Positions 1 to 6,105 of a DNA stretch of 10,751 nt are shown one piece after another. Position 1 is the first letter of the stretch. Each line of letters begins with the position of its first letter. The DNA is from an uncultured archaeon (lineage in GTDB: Archaea; Thermoproteota; Nitrososphaeria; Nitrososphaerales; Nitrosopumilaceae): assembly GCA_950073955.1 (NCBI GenBank), contig CATMRH010000038.1, forward strand, positions 1 to 10,751, read 5' to 3'. The position numbers and the translations under genes are program-made. The notes beneath the pieces were generated by a model. It worked only from the letters and a program-made list of their open reading frames with translations. It searched no databases and was not told the origin of the DNA.

Positions 1-93
1 TGGCAAGACAGTTTTTAGATTGGCAACTAATTCATCACCACTAGATATCATATTATCAATGAGTTTTTCTATCTCATTTTTCTCATCAACCAT
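1..93 (-). CDS. Partial unidentified protein, N-terminal 31 residues
   Basis: The ATG is at 93-91 on the minus strand and the frame stays open to the left edge. It gives 31 residues rich in Asp, Glu and Lys (begins MVDEKNEIEKL, ends LKTVLP). It starts 22 bp after the stop of the RAM-domain gene and in the same direction, so the two may be co-transcribed. An AT-rich stretch near 113-126 could also serve as its own TATA element. The visible part is probably alpha-helical, with no signal peptide or recognisable motif. The rest lies outside the window, so I assign no function. Confidence 0.55.
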   Translation of the reverse strand, partial: MVDEKNEIEKLIDNMISSGDELVANLKTVLP

Positions 94-115
94 TTAAATT
101 GTATACGGGTTTATC

Positions 116-349
116 TTAATTATCTTTTTTTATTAGAGTTGAAGTAGAACGCACTTTGGGCAGTTGCTGAATATTTCGTGAAACAATCTCTCTTATTTTT
201 TCAAAATTGTCTGCTTGCAATTTTACTAACATATCATGAGTCCCAATTGTCTCAAAGACATCTGTAACTTGTTCAAGTTCCTTGAGTTTTTCAATAATCT
301 CTGCCTCTGTGCCCAACTCACAGTTTAACATTACATAGGCATCAGTCAT
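116..349 (-). CDS. Stand-alone Lrp/AsnC ligand-binding (RAM) domain protein
   Basis: This 77-residue protein matches the C-terminal effector domain of Lrp/AsnC regulators and has no helix-turn-helix. It shows the family pattern: a first strand (AYVMLNCELG, residues 4-13), a helix (AEIIEKLKEL), the turn VTDVFETIGTHDMLVKL (28-44) in which GxxD is typical of the effector pocket, and a second helix (FEKIREIVSRNI). Single RAM domains form dimers or higher oligomers and bind amino acids or related small molecules. They either act alone or join full-length Lrp proteins; which applies here cannot be told. The ATG at 349 lies about 26 bp from an AT-rich TATA candidate, so the transcript is probably leaderless. 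A 14-bp palindrome lies between that box and the start. Confidence 0.88.
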   Translation of the reverse strand: MTDAYVMLNCELGTEAEIIEKLKELEQVTDVFETIGTHDMLVKLQADNFEKIREIVSRNIQQLPKVRSTSTLIKKDN

Positions 350-353
350 AAAT

Positions 354-367
354 TGAACAAATGTTCA
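354..367. promoter_or_regulatory. Operator-like palindrome upstream of the RAM gene
   Basis: TGAACAAATGTTCA is a perfect dyad with 6-bp arms and an AA centre. It sits between the TATA candidate (371-380) and the RAM start codon (349), across the expected transcription start, where a bound protein would block initiation. Palindromes of this size are usual for Lrp-type and other dimeric regulators. The binding protein is unknown, and an AT-rich genome yields some such dyads by chance. Confidence 0.35.
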
Positions 368-370
368 TGA

Positions 371-380
371 TTATTTAAAT
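371..380 (-). promoter_or_regulatory. TATA-box candidate for the RAM gene
   Basis: On the minus strand this reads ATTTAAATAA. Its centre is about 26 bp before the ATG at 349, the spacing expected between an archaeal TATA box and the start of a leaderless transcript. No BRE was resolved. Confidence 0.45.
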
Positions 381-401
381 CTGGAGAATTTTAGGTACAG
401 C

Positions 402-1049
402 TTACCAAGTTACATGAACTAGGTCTTTGAGGTTTCGTCTTGGTTTTGGAAATTTTGTTTGTTCTGGATATCCAATACATAATACAGAAGATGGAACTAG
501 ATCTGTTTCAATAATATCCATTACCTTTTGTTCATCAAACATACCAATCCAAATTGAGCTTAATCCTAATGCTTGAGCTGCAAGCTGAGAATATCCAGCA
601 GCTAAAGTTGCGTCTTGTATAGCAAATTTTTTAAGAACATAATCAGGAAAATTAAATTTCACTCTGGATGGATTTTTGCAGAAAATCAACACAACAGGTG
701 CATTAACATAAGGTTGTTTGTTGCATGCTTCAACTAGAAGTTTTTTCTTTTCAGGACTTTTAACATAAAAGATTTCAAACCCCTGATAGTTTCCAGCGGT
801 AGGTGCAGTATCAGCAGCAGCAATAATCTTGTCTATTTTTGTAGTTTCCACAGGCTTGTCTGAAAATTTTCTTGTAGAACGTCTCTTTGCCATCACAGCA
901 AACAAGTCAGTATCTATAATTTCAGAAGTAGTCCTCAAAACATAGTCAAGCAATTGATTTGGCATACCAGGATCAAAATCTTTTGGAGAATCTAGAGGCT
1001 CATAATCCTGAGAGATAATAGATTCATCATCAGGTTCAAAATCTCTCAT
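402..1049 (-). CDS. Nitroreductase-family FMN oxidoreductase
   Basis: This 215-residue protein belongs to the FMN-dependent nitroreductase family. Residues 55-62 (KRRSTRKF) form the phosphate-binding RRSxRxF motif at the start of the fold. Residues 78-91 (AADTAPTAGNYQGF) match the 'APSxxNxQPW' FMN/substrate loop. Residues 146-169 (helix, then GLSSIWIG) and 191-196 (CIGYPE) match the C-terminal FMN-binding segment. The first ~48 residues form an extra acidic, proline-containing segment not needed for the fold. The family uses NAD(P)H to reduce nitro compounds, quinones or flavins, and includes special members such as BluB; the substrate cannot be read from sequence. It lies 44 bp after the Cys/His-rich gene on the same strand. 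A soluble cytoplasmic dimer is expected. Confidence 0.9.
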   Translation of the reverse strand: MRDFEPDDESIISQDYEPLDSPKDFDPGMPNQLLDYVLRTTSEIIDTDLFAVMAKRRSTRKFSDKPVETTKIDKIIAAADTAPTAGNYQGFEIFYVKSPEKKKLLVEACNKQPYVNAPVVLIFCKNPSRVKFNFPDYVLKKFAIQDATLAAGYSQLAAQALGLSSIWIGMFDEQKVMDIIETDLVPSSVLCIGYPEQTKFPKPRRNLKDLVHVTW

Positions 1050-1093
1050 AAATAATTTACAAAATTTATCGTATTAAAGAATTGTAAACAAAA

Positions 1094-1312
1094 TCATTCA
1101 GCTTCAAAACTATCACAACCAGAATTGCATGGCTTGTTCATTACGCCTTCACATTTTCCTAATTCATTGTGCATTATTCGGTGATGTCCACAAATTTTGC
1201 ATTTTTCCCGAAAATGTGCAATTAATTCAGCAGTTGAAATTCCTGATTCTTGTATCTTAGATTCAGTTTCCTGCGTCATGAGTGGTTTTGTAGATAAAGT
1301 AACTTTAAACAT
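1094..1312 (-). CDS. Small Cys/His-rich, probable zinc-binding protein
   Basis: This is a 72-residue protein of unknown function. The N-terminal half (1-36) is plain and probably helical (TELIAHF-like segment around 27-34). The C-terminal half is a compact metal-binding module with C38-x2-C41, G42-H43-H44, H48, C54, C62 and C66, ending in a Cys-Asp-Ser-Phe segment. The C-x2-C-G-H...H...C...C pattern resembles small zinc-binding modules common in thaumarchaea, seen alone or attached to other domains. It is first in a minus-strand row followed by the nitroreductase gene. An AT-rich block at 1331-1346 on the minus strand, about 25 bp before the ATG, could be the promoter, or it may be transcribed with the tRNA just upstream. 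Confidence 0.7.
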   Translation of the reverse strand: MFKVTLSTKPLMTQETESKIQESGISTAELIAHFREKCKICGHHRIMHNELGKCEGVMNKPCNSGCDSFEAE

Positions 1313-1330
1313 TTTGGAGTAACAAATTCT

Positions 1331-1346
1331 TATTTTTTATTATAAT
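1331..1346 (-). promoter_or_regulatory. AT-rich TATA candidate for the 72-residue gene
   Basis: The minus strand reads ATTATAATAAAAAATA here, centred about 26 bp before the ATG at 1312. It lies between the tRNA 3' end (1355) and the gene. The whole spacer is AT-rich, so the exact box is uncertain. Confidence 0.35.
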
Positions 1347-1354
1347 TGTATGAA

Positions 1355-1436
1355 CGCCGGGAAAGGGATTCGAGCCCCTGCACGCTTGCGCGTAGCCGTT
1401 TTCGAGACGGCCGCCTTACCACTTGGCTACCCCGGC
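1355..1436 (-). tRNA. trnS: tRNA-Ser(CGA)
   Basis: The minus strand folds as a class II tRNA. Acceptor GCCGGGG pairs with TCCCGGC (one G-U), followed by discriminator G at 1355. The D-stem is GCC/GGC. The anticodon stem is GCCGT/ACGGC with loop CTCGAAA, so the anticodon is CGA and it reads UCG. A long variable arm has a 4-bp stem ACGC/GCGT capped by GCAA, which marks tRNA-Ser. The T-stem is AGGGG/CCCTT with loop CTCGAAT. There is no intron, and no encoded CCA: TTCA follows the discriminator. Position 54 is C where U is nearly universal. Confidence 0.96.
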
Positions 1437-1456
1437 ATCTAATCTGAAATTTTCTC

Positions 1457-1466
1457 CATAATAAAA
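1457..1466 (-). promoter_or_regulatory. TATA-box candidate for tRNA-Ser
   Basis: The minus strand reads GTTTTATTAT-like sequence, centred about 25 bp before the first base of the tRNA (1436). This fits initiation at or very near the mature 5' end. Confidence 0.4.
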
Positions 1467-1482
1467 CAAATCAAATGCAAAG

Positions 1483-1490
1483 GATAAATA
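1483..1490 (+). promoter_or_regulatory. TATA-box candidate for fen1
   Basis: GATAAATA is centred about 34 bp before the FEN-1 ATG at 1521, which would leave a leader of about 8 nt. A second AT-rich candidate (around 1498-1505) lies too close for a leaderless start. The choice is uncertain. Confidence 0.3.
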
Positions 1491-1520
1491 CAAAATAGCA
1501 TAAAACTGCAACAGATTCCT

Positions 1521-2543
1521 ATGGGACTAAACCTGAAGGACTTGGTAGTAAGAGAAAAAACAAATCTAGAAGCATTTTCAACCAAGATAATTGCAATTGA
1601 TGCATACAATGCGATCTACCAATTCCTGGCAAGTATTAGAGGTCCAGATGGTTTACAATTATCAGATTCTGAAGGAAGAATTACAAGTCACCTTAGTGGT
1701 TTGCTTTACAGAAATGTCAACTTTCTGTCTTTAGGAATAAAGCCAGTTTATGTCTTTGATGGTAGACCACCCTCACTAAAAACAGCAGAAATTGAACGCA
1801 GAAAACAAATCAAAAAAGATGCTACTATTAAATATGAAAAAGCAATTGTTGAAGGAAATATGGAGGATGCAAGAAAATATGCACAACAGACAACCAGTAT
1901 GAAAGATGGCATGGTGAAAGAATCAAAACAACTTCTAACATATTTTGGCATTCCATACATAGACGCAGCATCAGAAGGAGAAGCAACAGCTGCACATCTA
2001 ACAAACACTGGACAAGCATATGCTTCTGCAAGCCAAGACTTTGATTCTATTTTATGTGGAGCAAAAAGATTAGTAAGAAATTTCACCAACAGTGGAAGAA
2101 GAAAATTACCAAATAGAAATACATACATCGATATTGTCCCAGAGATAATTGAGACCCAAAAAACACTTGATTCGTTAGGATTAACAAGGGAAGAACTAAT
2201 TGATGTTGGAATTTTAATTGGAACTGATTTTAATCCAAATGGTTTTGATAGAATTGGTCCAAAAACTGCACTAAAAATGATAAAACAACATTCAAGATTA
2301 GAAGACATACCACAGATTCAAGAACAATTACAAGAAATAGATTTTCAACAGATACGAAAAATCTTTTTGGAACCTGAAGTGACTAATGTAGATGAGATTG
2401 TATTTGAGAAAGTAGATTATGAGTCAATTGCAAACTATCTCGTAAAAGAGAGAAGTTTCTCAGAAGACAGAATCCAGTCAACCTTAAACAGATTGAAAAA
2501 AGCGCTTGAGAGAAAGAGCCAGAATTTAGACCAGTGGTTTTGA
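1521..2543 (+). CDS. fen: Flap endonuclease FEN-1
   Basis: This 340-residue structure-specific 5' nuclease removes 5' flaps during Okazaki-fragment maturation and in repair. It has the usual archaeal length and both nuclease domains. All metal-binding acids are present: D27 (AIDAYN), D80 (VFDG), E152 and E154 (SEGEA), D173 and D175 (SQDFDS), and D236 (GTDF). The helix-two-turn-helix DNA-binding motif follows (DRIGPKTAL, 243-251). The N-terminus starts MG, as required for the family's active-site geometry, which supports this ATG. The C-terminus ends SQNLDQWF, a PCNA-interacting (PIP) box with Leu, Trp and Phe in register but Ser in place of the usual first Gln. It is transcribed divergently from the tRNA; the PAS gene follows 41 bp downstream. 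Confidence 0.97.
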   Translation: MGLNLKDLVVREKTNLEAFSTKIIAIDAYNAIYQFLASIRGPDGLQLSDSEGRITSHLSGLLYRNVNFLSLGIKPVYVFDGRPPSLKTAEIERRKQIKKDATIKYEKAIVEGNMEDARKYAQQTTSMKDGMVKESKQLLTYFGIPYIDAASEGEATAAHLTNTGQAYASASQDFDSILCGAKRLVRNFTNSGRRKLPNRNTYIDIVPEIIETQKTLDSLGLTREELIDVGILIGTDFNPNGFDRIGPKTALKMIKQHSRLEDIPQIQEQLQEIDFQQIRKIFLEPEVTNVDEIVFEKVDYESIANYLVKERSFSEDRIQSTLNRLKKALERKSQNLDQWF

Positions 2544-2553
2544 TAATATTTCA

Positions 2554-2562
2554 ATTTAATAA
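2554..2562 (+). promoter_or_regulatory. TATA-box candidate for the PAS gene
   Basis: ATTTAATAA is centred about 27 bp before the ATG at 2585. This suggests the PAS gene has its own leaderless promoter in the 41-bp gap after fen1. Confidence 0.42.
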
Positions 2563-2584
2563 CTAGTCATTCTAATTTTAAAAA

Positions 2585-3112
2585 ATGCATCAAACTGAAG
2601 CAAGAAAAACTCTAAAGGATGCCCCGGTAATGTGGAGAAGGATAAATTCAATTGGAATAATTCTTGATTGCAATTCCACATATGCTGCAAACCTAGGATA
2701 TGCAAAATCAGAGATCATAGGTAAGCCAATCTTCGAACACGTGCCTAAGGAATCATGGGAGGCCATGAATGATTCTCTAAAAACATGGTTTGAGACAGGA
2801 GAAGTAACTGATAGAAAGATCACATTCAAAAGACAGGATGGAAGTACTTTTCCAGGATTACTGCAAGCAACAAGTCTTTATGATGAAAATAAAAATATGC
2901 TTGGAAGTAATACAGTGATTTTTGATTTAACACAGATGACTGATGAAAAAATAACAGAGTATAAGAAATTTTTCAGTGAAGCAAACAATAGACTAGGTGA
3001 AATCAAAGAAAAAGAATATGGTCAACTAGATGAAAGCTCGAAATCAGAGTATGATGGGCTCAAAAAAATGTTTGATATGCTTTCTACTGTTGATTTAAGA
3101 AAATTAAAATAA
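2585..3112 (+). CDS. Single-PAS-domain sensory protein
   Basis: This 175-residue protein has one PAS fold at about residues 16-120. After a short helical N-terminus come RRINSIGIILDCNSTYAANL (PAS start, strand-turn-helix), GYAKSEIIGKPIFEHV (the classic 'GYs.eEliGk...d.v'), KITFKRQDGSTFPGLLQAT (central strands) and NTVIFDLTQMTDEK (last strand and PAC-type end). Residues 121-175 are charged and helical. There is no histidine kinase, HTH, GGDEF or other output domain, and no transmembrane segment. PAS domains bind small cofactors or mediate dimerisation; the ligand cannot be inferred. It may signal by binding another protein, such as a separate kinase or regulator. It is convergent with acs. Confidence 0.88.
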   Translation: MHQTEARKTLKDAPVMWRRINSIGIILDCNSTYAANLGYAKSEIIGKPIFEHVPKESWEAMNDSLKTWFETGEVTDRKITFKRQDGSTFPGLLQATSLYDENKNMLGSNTVIFDLTQMTDEKITEYKKFFSEANNRLGEIKEKEYGQLDESSKSEYDGLKKMFDMLSTVDLRKLK

Positions 3113-3144
3113 ATCTAATAAATTATTTAGAATTTTATTTAATT
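3102..3144. terminator. AT-rich inverted repeat between convergent genes, probable bidirectional terminator
   Basis: Left arm AATTAAAATAAATCTAA and right arm TTTAGAATTTTATTTAATT are complementary apart from small bulges, with an AT loop near 3119-3126. The repeat covers the last codons and stops of both the PAS gene (stop 3110-3112) and acs (stop 3137-3135). Transcripts from either strand would end in U-rich sequence, which is enough for archaeal termination. Part of the symmetry comes from both proteins ending in Ile/Leu-Lys codons. Confidence 0.45.
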
Positions 3145-5042
3145 GATTTTTGAATCTTATCAAATACACTTTGAACTTCAGTTACTGCTGTACCATCTTC
3201 AAGTGTACTTACATCACCAATTTTTTCATTATTAGCAATTGCTTTTAGTAATCTTCTCATAATTTTTCCGCTACGAGTCTTTGGAAGTTTTGAAACAAAA
3301 TAGATTTGTTTGGGAGTTGCAATTGCACCAATATCATTTCGTATTTTATCTGAAAGTTCTTTTTGTAAATCATCTGAACTTTTTGTTACTCCTTGTTTTA
3401 GAACAACAAATGCAATAATCACTTCTCCTTTTAGATCATCAGGTATTCCACATACTGCAGACTCTGCAACATGAATGTTAGATACAATACTGCTCTCAAG
3501 TTCTGCAGTTCCAATTCTATGACCTGCCACTTTTAGAACATCATCTGCACGTCCAAGTAGCCAAAGATATCCATCCTCATCTTTCAGTGCATAATCACCA
3601 GAATAGTAGTGGTTCTCATATTTTGACCAATACACATTTTCATATTTTTTATCATCACCCCACAATGTCAAGAGCATTCCAGGCCAGGGATTCTTAATTA
3701 CAAGATATCCCTTTATGTTTGGAGAAACATCAACCCCATTTTCATCAATTACTGCGATATTTACGCCTGGGATTGGGCGTGTTCCAGAACCAGGCTTTAG
3801 TGGAATTGTCTCTAATCCAGGTAATGGAGAAATTAACATCCCTCCAGTTTCAGTTTGCCACCAAGTATCAATAATTGGGCACTTTTCTTTTCCGATAATT
3901 TTAAAATACCATTTCCAGACTTTGGGATTAATTGGTTCCCCTACTGTTCCAAGTAATCGCAATGAAGAAAGATCAAAAGAGTTTGGAATGTCATCTCCAA
4001 ATTTCATAAACATTCTAAGTGCAGTAGGTGTTGTATAGAAGATTGTGACTTTATATTTTTGTAAAATATCCCACATTCTTGAAACATCAGGATAATCAGG
4101 TGCGCCTTCATACATAATTTCAGTTGCGCCATGAAGTAATGGTGCATAAACAACATAGCTGTGACCTGTTACCCACCCAATATCTGCAGTGCAAAAAAAT
4201 ACATCAGAATCTTTAATGTCAAATGCCCACTTGAAAGTAGAATACAAATGTGTTAAATAACCACCAGTTCCATGTAAAACTCCTTTTGGTTTTCCAGTTG
4301 TTCCTGATGTGTATAATATGTAAAGAGGATGTGTGCTATCTAATCTCTCTGCATCGCAAGAATCAGACGCATCTTTCATTAAATCATTCCAAAATTTATC
4401 TTTCAATGTCATTGAAATTTTATTTTTTGCTCTTTCAAGAACTATAACGTGGTCTACAAAATCAAAGTCTTTTATTGCCTCATCAACTACTTCTTTGAGT
4501 TTAACAATTTTTCCTCTTCTATATCCGCCATCTGCAGTTATGACAACTTTGGATTTGGAATCATCAATTCTATCTTTAATTGATGTTGCACTAAAACCTG
4601 AAAAGACTACTGTATGTATAGCACCAATTCTTGCACATGCTAACATTGCAATAGGTAATTCAGGTACCATTGGCAAATAGATAGTAACTCGATCCCCTTT
4701 TTTGACACCCAATGACTTTAGAACATTTGAAAATTTTTGGACTTGAATAAACATATCATGATATGTTATTATTCTTGATTCACCATTTTCTCCTTCCCAT
4801 AATATAGCAGGCTTGTCAGCCTTATCATCCTGATGCACATCAAGCGCATTATATGAGGCGTTAATTGTGCCCTCTACAAACCATCTAGCAAAGGGAGGTT
4901 GCCAATCCAGAGTCTTTTTCCAAGGTGAAAACCAAAAGAGGTTCTTAGCCTGCTCATCCCAAAAAGATACAAAATCAGAGTTAGCTTTTTTTCTTATTTC
5001 AGAGTCATTGTTTCCAAGGCCAATATTGTAGGTCTCAGACAT
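3135..5042 (-). CDS. acs: Acetyl-CoA synthetase, AMP-forming
   Basis: This enzyme activates acetate (and often propionate) with ATP and CoA, giving acyl-CoA, AMP and PPi. The 635-residue chain, counted from ATG 5042, covers the whole ANL-superfamily architecture. Visible motifs are YTSGTTGKPKG (P-loop, about 244-254), GWVTGHSY (289-296), TVGEPINP (366-373), DTWWQTETGG (392-401), the YSGDYALKDEDGY...GRADDVLKVAGHRIG hinge region (480-511) and PKTRSGKIMRR with catalytic Lys593. W395 of the WWQTE motif is the residue that restricts the acyl pocket to short chains in characterised Acs, supporting acetate or propionate. A TTG directly before the ATG also extends the frame by one codon; I prefer the ATG. 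Lys593 is the typical lysine-acetylation target. It lies downstream of cdvA on the same strand, with a T-rich stretch between, and is probably transcribed separately. Confidence 0.96.
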   Translation of the reverse strand: MSETYNIGLGNNDSEIRKKANSDFVSFWDEQAKNLFWFSPWKKTLDWQPPFARWFVEGTINASYNALDVHQDDKADKPAILWEGENGESRIITYHDMFIQVQKFSNVLKSLGVKKGDRVTIYLPMVPELPIAMLACARIGAIHTVVFSGFSATSIKDRIDDSKSKVVITADGGYRRGKIVKLKEVVDEAIKDFDFVDHVIVLERAKNKISMTLKDKFWNDLMKDASDSCDAERLDSTHPLYILYTSGTTGKPKGVLHGTGGYLTHLYSTFKWAFDIKDSDVFFCTADIGWVTGHSYVVYAPLLHGATEIMYEGAPDYPDVSRMWDILQKYKVTIFYTTPTALRMFMKFGDDIPNSFDLSSLRLLGTVGEPINPKVWKWYFKIIGKEKCPIIDTWWQTETGGMLISPLPGLETIPLKPGSGTRPIPGVNIAVIDENGVDVSPNIKGYLVIKNPWPGMLLTLWGDDKKYENVYWSKYENHYYSGDYALKDEDGYLWLLGRADDVLKVAGHRIGTAELESSIVSNIHVAESAVCGIPDDLKGEVIIAFVVLKQGVTKSSDDLQKELSDKIRNDIGAIATPKQIYFVSKLPKTRSGKIMRRLLKAIANNEKIGDVSTLEDGTAVTEVQSVFDKIQKSIK

Positions 5043-5076
5043 CAAAAGTGTATGAACGTAGATCTTTCTAAATGTT

Positions 5077-5096
5077 AAAAAAATAAATTAAAAAAA
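5077..5096 (-). terminator. Poly-T terminator after cdvA
   Basis: Immediately after the cdvA stop (5099-5097), the minus strand carries two runs of seven T (5096-5090 and 5083-5077) separated by a few A/T bases. Archaeal RNA polymerase terminates on such T-rich tracts without a hairpin. This would separate cdvA from acs. Confidence 0.5.
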
Positions 5097-5972
5097 TTAT
5101 TGTACTTCCATTCTAGCGAGCCAATCATTATCGTTGTCTTTTGGAGTTTCTGGGGTCACCTGTTTGGGTGGATCTGGAAATTCAGCTGAAACTTCAGATT
5201 CAGTTGGAGATTCAGGTATTGGGAGAGTCTCTACTTTAACGGGTTCTGAAGGTTGGTTTGTTGATACTATTGGTGCTTCTGGAAGTATTGTCTGAACTAC
5301 TTGTTGTTGTTCAGGAGTCTCCAGATATGAAACGGCTGATTCTTGGACATTTGGTTGTGGAGGGGCAGTTATTTCTTGCACTTCCAATTCAAGATCTGCA
5401 ATTCTACTCTTTACATTTTTGATTTCTGCTATTTCGTGAGAAATACGCTCAATTACCTCATTTGTGCATAATTTCACGGAATCAAATGTTGTATCAGAGA
5501 TTTCATTACTCTTGCATTGTACTTTTGCATCAAATAATAACATCCTTGCAGACTTTGTCTCTTCTTCTAACTCAGTCATTCTTTCCTCAAGTTTAGCTGT
5601 GATTTCACTTTCTGCTTCATCCAATGTTACAAGTTTTGACTTGTATTTTTCATGAATCATTTCTGCATCTTCTTTCATGTGATCATTTTCAGATGCAATA
5701 TCCATCAATGCCTTTAGACGACGTAGAGTTAGTTGTTTTTCACGAATGAGTCTTTGAGAGTCAAGTCTCCATTTTGGAATAAAAATAACAACATCGTTTT
5801 GGACTACTATTTGTTCATATTGGATTTGCTGTAATCCTTGAGAACCGCAGTCAATACCAATGGATTGGATACTACCATCAATGTCAGTTATTGTTCCTAT
5901 GACTTTACCCATGAATGTTCCGTACATGTCCTTGACGTTCTTGCCGATAATTTCGATATCGTCGTTTGCCAT
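5097..5972 (-). CDS. cdvA: Cell division protein CdvA
   Basis: CdvA is the archaea-specific membrane-proximal scaffold of the Cdv (ESCRT-III-type) division machinery and recruits CdvB. The 291-residue protein has the family layout. A PRC-barrel-like N-terminus spans about 6-68: GKNVKDMYGTFMGKVIGTI, then ITDIDGSIQSIGID, ending in the IPKWRLDSQRL segment. A long coiled coil spans about 70-200 (Glu/Lys-rich heptads). A Pro/Glu/Thr-rich linker spans 203-278. A short conserved-looking tail, DNDNDWLARMEVQ (279-291), is a candidate for the CdvB winged-helix-binding peptide. The start is supported by the domain beginning right after it. No cdvB or cdvC is adjacent, unlike the crenarchaeal cdvABC cluster; a separate locus is typical for thaumarchaea. 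It is divergent from the 97-residue gene. Confidence 0.92.
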   Translation of the reverse strand: MANDDIEIIGKNVKDMYGTFMGKVIGTITDIDGSIQSIGIDCGSQGLQQIQYEQIVVQNDVVIFIPKWRLDSQRLIREKQLTLRRLKALMDIASENDHMKEDAEMIHEKYKSKLVTLDEAESEITAKLEERMTELEEETKSARMLLFDAKVQCKSNEISDTTFDSVKLCTNEVIERISHEIAEIKNVKSRIADLELEVQEITAPPQPNVQESAVSYLETPEQQQVVQTILPEAPIVSTNQPSEPVKVETLPIPESPTESEVSAEFPDPPKQVTPETPKDNDNDWLARMEVQ

Positions 5973-5990
5973 ATAAGGTAATTATGAGGT

Positions 5991-5998
5991 TTGTATAA
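5991..5998 (-). promoter_or_regulatory. TATA-like element for cdvA
   Basis: The minus strand reads TTATACAA, about 23 bp before the cdvA ATG at 5972. The spacing is a little short for a leaderless start, so the true initiation point is uncertain. Confidence 0.3.
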
Positions 5999-6052
5999 CC
6001 GACAAAGTGTAAGTAATGTTTTTGGTTTTAGTAAGATTATTTTCACTAACTC

Positions 6053-6068
6053 AAAATCAGTTGATTTT
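6053..6068. promoter_or_regulatory. Palindrome in the cdvA divergent promoter region
   Basis: AAAATCAGTTGATTTT has perfect 7-bp arms around a GT centre. It lies 7 bp before the TATA candidate of the 97-residue gene and about 80 bp upstream of cdvA. A regulator bound here could affect BRE/TFB contact at the rightward promoter. AT-rich background makes chance occurrence possible. Confidence 0.33.
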
Positions 6069-6074
6069 CCGTAA

Positions 6075-6086
6075 TTTTAAAATTTA
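6075..6086 (+). promoter_or_regulatory. TATA-box candidate for the 97-residue gene
   Basis: TTTTAAAATTTA is centred about 25 bp before the ATG at 6106, fitting leaderless transcription. Confidence 0.48.
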
Positions 6087-6105
6087 GAGGAATAATAGTA
6101 GGCTC

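Noticed and set aside
116..349. Full Lrp/AsnC transcription regulator
   Set aside because: No helix-turn-helix precedes the RAM domain, and the upstream 52 bp are promoter-like and non-coding.
1748..2308. Minus-strand ORF of 186 codons opposite fen1
   Set aside because: It lies fully inside FEN-1, whose catalytic residues are all in place. The product is low in motifs and looks like an antisense translation of an AT-rich gene.
3715..4680. Plus-strand ORFs opposite acs
   Set aside because: They run antisense through conserved Acs motifs, with no start context or recognisable domains.
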